Assembly: GCA_029881775.1 (NCBI GenBank) | Contig: JAOULY010000157.1 | Coordinates: 1 to 5,614, forward strand | From: Gammaproteobacteria bacterium | Lineage (GTDB): Bacteria; Pseudomonadota; Gammaproteobacteria; UBA9214 | Direction: 5' to 3' | Length of the DNA stretch: 5,614 nucleotides | Shown here: in pieces, positions 4,538 through 5,614 of the stretch | Position numbering within the stretch: position 1 is the stretch's first letter | Layout: each line of letters starts with the position of its first letter | Notes under the pieces: model-generated | The model's input: the letters and a program-made list of their open reading frames with translations, nothing else | What the model was told of the DNA's origin: nothing | Database searches by the model: none | Translations under genes and position numbers: made by a program

Positions 4538-5614
4538 GGCTTTAAGAACATGGTTATCAGGAATAATCGTGCCTTTATTGACGACAATCACTCCGTCACG
4601 GATGGCAATGTCAACATCAGGTCCGTAATTGTCCGGCAGTCCGGCGGCATCAAGTACCACGTTATGGCCGATACGCACGTTTTTGTCCAGGATTGCATGG
4701 TGGATGCGACAGTTCTTCCCAACCCCGATATCCGGACGACCAAGCCTCCGGTTATCCTCGATGTCCACCGGCGTCTCGAAGTAATCCGCTCCAATCATGA
4801 CCACGCTCTCAAGGGTGCTTTGCTCGCGTACGATCGATCGAATACCGAGTGAACACCTGGTAAGCGTTGCACTTGTTACGATGCAGCCGTCCGCTACAAT
4901 TGCATGGTGGACATCGCAGTCATTTAGCTTGGATGCGCCGAGGTAGCGCGCATGTGTGAAGATGCGGGCTTCATCGTCAAAAAAATTAAAGGGCGGTGCA
5001 GGATCGGTCAGGCGCAGGTTGCAATCGAAATATGCCTTTACCGTTCCGATATCCTCCCAGTAGCCGTCGAATATGTAACTGTGCATCTTCACCTTGCCCA
5101 GCAGGCCCGGGATGATGTCCTTGCCAAAGTCCGCCTGTTCCGAGTTGAGTGCCTCGTGCAGCGTTCTGGAATTGAAGATGTAAATTCCCATTGATGCGAG
5201 GAAGTATCCGCGGTCGCCAGGATCCTTCATTTTCCCGAGAACACTTTTGCCCACGGACAGGTCCTTGATTGTTCCCGGGTCATTCGGTTTTTCCACGAAC
5301 CCGGTAATCACGAAATCATCATCGACGCGCATCAGGCCAAACCCCTTTGCCTCGTCGATGGCAAGCGGTTTCGCGGCAATCGTCAGCTCTGCGCCTGACT
5401 GGATGTGTTCGTGCACGACATCCTGCAAGTCCATATGGTAGAGCTGGTCGCCGGACAGGATCACGTACAGGTCTTCATCGTCGGCCCCACCGAAGTGATG
5501 CAGGTTCTGCCGGACGGCATCGGCCGTTCCCTGGTACCAGTGATTATCACTGTCCGTTTGCTCTGCCGAAAGAATATCGACACGGCCGCCGGCAAACGGA
5601 TCGAACTTGTAGGA
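4535..5614 (-). CDS. glgC: Glucose-1-phosphate adenylyltransferase (ADP-glucose pyrophosphorylase), N-terminus missing
   Basis: The enzyme makes ADP-glucose from ATP and glucose 1-phosphate, the first committed step of bacterial glycogen synthesis, in the cytoplasm; family enzymes are usually allosteric tetramers. The visible 359 residues run to the right edge, so roughly the first 60-70 residues, including the nucleotide-binding GGxGTRL loop, lie outside. Numbering from the edge, I see WYQGTADAVRQNL (26-38), LSGDQLYHMD with the catalytic Asp (53-62), FVEKP with the sugar-phosphate-binding Lys (106-110), ASMGIYIF (140-147), FGKDIIP (163-169) and YWEDIGT (185-191). From about residue 220 to the end comes the left-handed beta-helix domain with hexapeptide repeats (RYLGASK, GIRSIVRE, GADYFE, RIHHAILD). 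The C-terminus (GTIIPDNHVLKA) is complete and normal. The stop codon sits at the boundary with the SOUL relic. Confidence 0.95.
   Translation of the reverse strand, partial: SYKFDPFAGGRVDILSAEQTDSDNHWYQGTADAVRQNLHHFGGADDEDLYVILSGDQLYHMDLQDVVHEHIQSGAELTIAAKPLAIDEAKGFGLMRVDDDFVITGFVEKPNDPGTIKDLSVGKSVLGKMKDPGDRGYFLASMGIYIFNSRTLHEALNSEQADFGKDIIPGLLGKVKMHSYIFDGYWEDIGTVKAYFDCNLRLTDPAPPFNFFDDEARIFTHARYLGASKLNDCDVHHAIVADGCIVTSATLTRCSLGIRSIVREQSTLESVVMIGADYFETPVDIEDNRRLGRPDIGVGKNCRIHHAILDKNVRIGHNVVLDAAGLPDNYGPDVDIAIRDGVIVVNKGTIIPDNHVLKA

Noticed and set aside
4273..4545. Intact 90-residue gene starting at TTG 4273
   Set aside because: The N-terminal part in that frame is not a signal peptide, while a good one lies in another frame and the SOUL domain is cut short; a broken gene explains the data better.

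Overview
The window looks like chromosomal DNA of a Gram-negative proteobacterium, probably gammaproteobacterial or similar. It has proteobacterial-type exported proteins, a trigger-factor-like chaperone domain joined to a YkgJ-type cysteine cluster, a bacterial glycogen-pathway glgC, and the relic of a SOUL heme-binding protein. Base composition is moderate, with AT-rich gaps between genes. There is no rRNA, tRNA, CRISPR array, insertion sequence or obvious prophage.

Layout, left to right. (1) Positions 1-359, minus strand: the first 119 codons of an exported protein whose visible body is a run of Ile/Asn/Thr/Ser heptads matching the 'N@d' trimeric coiled-coil pattern of trimeric adhesin stalks. 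The gene runs off the left edge. (2) Positions 360-837: a divergent intergenic region with two small palindromes and, at its right end, a short open stretch that ends in an ATGA overlap with the next gene. (3) Positions 838-1929, plus strand: a DUF2827-family protein with a glycosyltransferase-like C-terminal half. (4) Positions 1930-2202: a hairpin-rich non-coding stretch, then a good sigma70-type promoter. (5) Positions 2294-2674, plus strand: a small exported protein with a Lys/Pro repeat tail, closed by a strong intrinsic terminator. (6) Positions 2815-4131, minus strand: a fusion of a trigger-factor-like chaperone lacking the ribosome-binding domain with a C-terminal CxxC(x4)CC cluster domain. 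(7) Positions 4234-4266: a perfect 12-bp inverted repeat. (8) Positions 4283-4537, plus strand: a broken and truncated SOUL heme-binding gene that stops exactly at the 3' end of (9), glgC, on the minus strand and cut by the right edge.

Links between genes are mostly inferred. The repeat protein and the DUF2827 protein diverge from one intergenic region. The repeat is packed with N-x-S/T tripeptides and Thr/Ser, so a surface fibre plus a dedicated sugar transferase is a reasonable hypothesis, but nothing here proves it. The trigger-factor/YkgJ fusion stands alone with its own start. The glgC gene belongs to glycogen synthesis, and its promoter and operon partners lie beyond the window.
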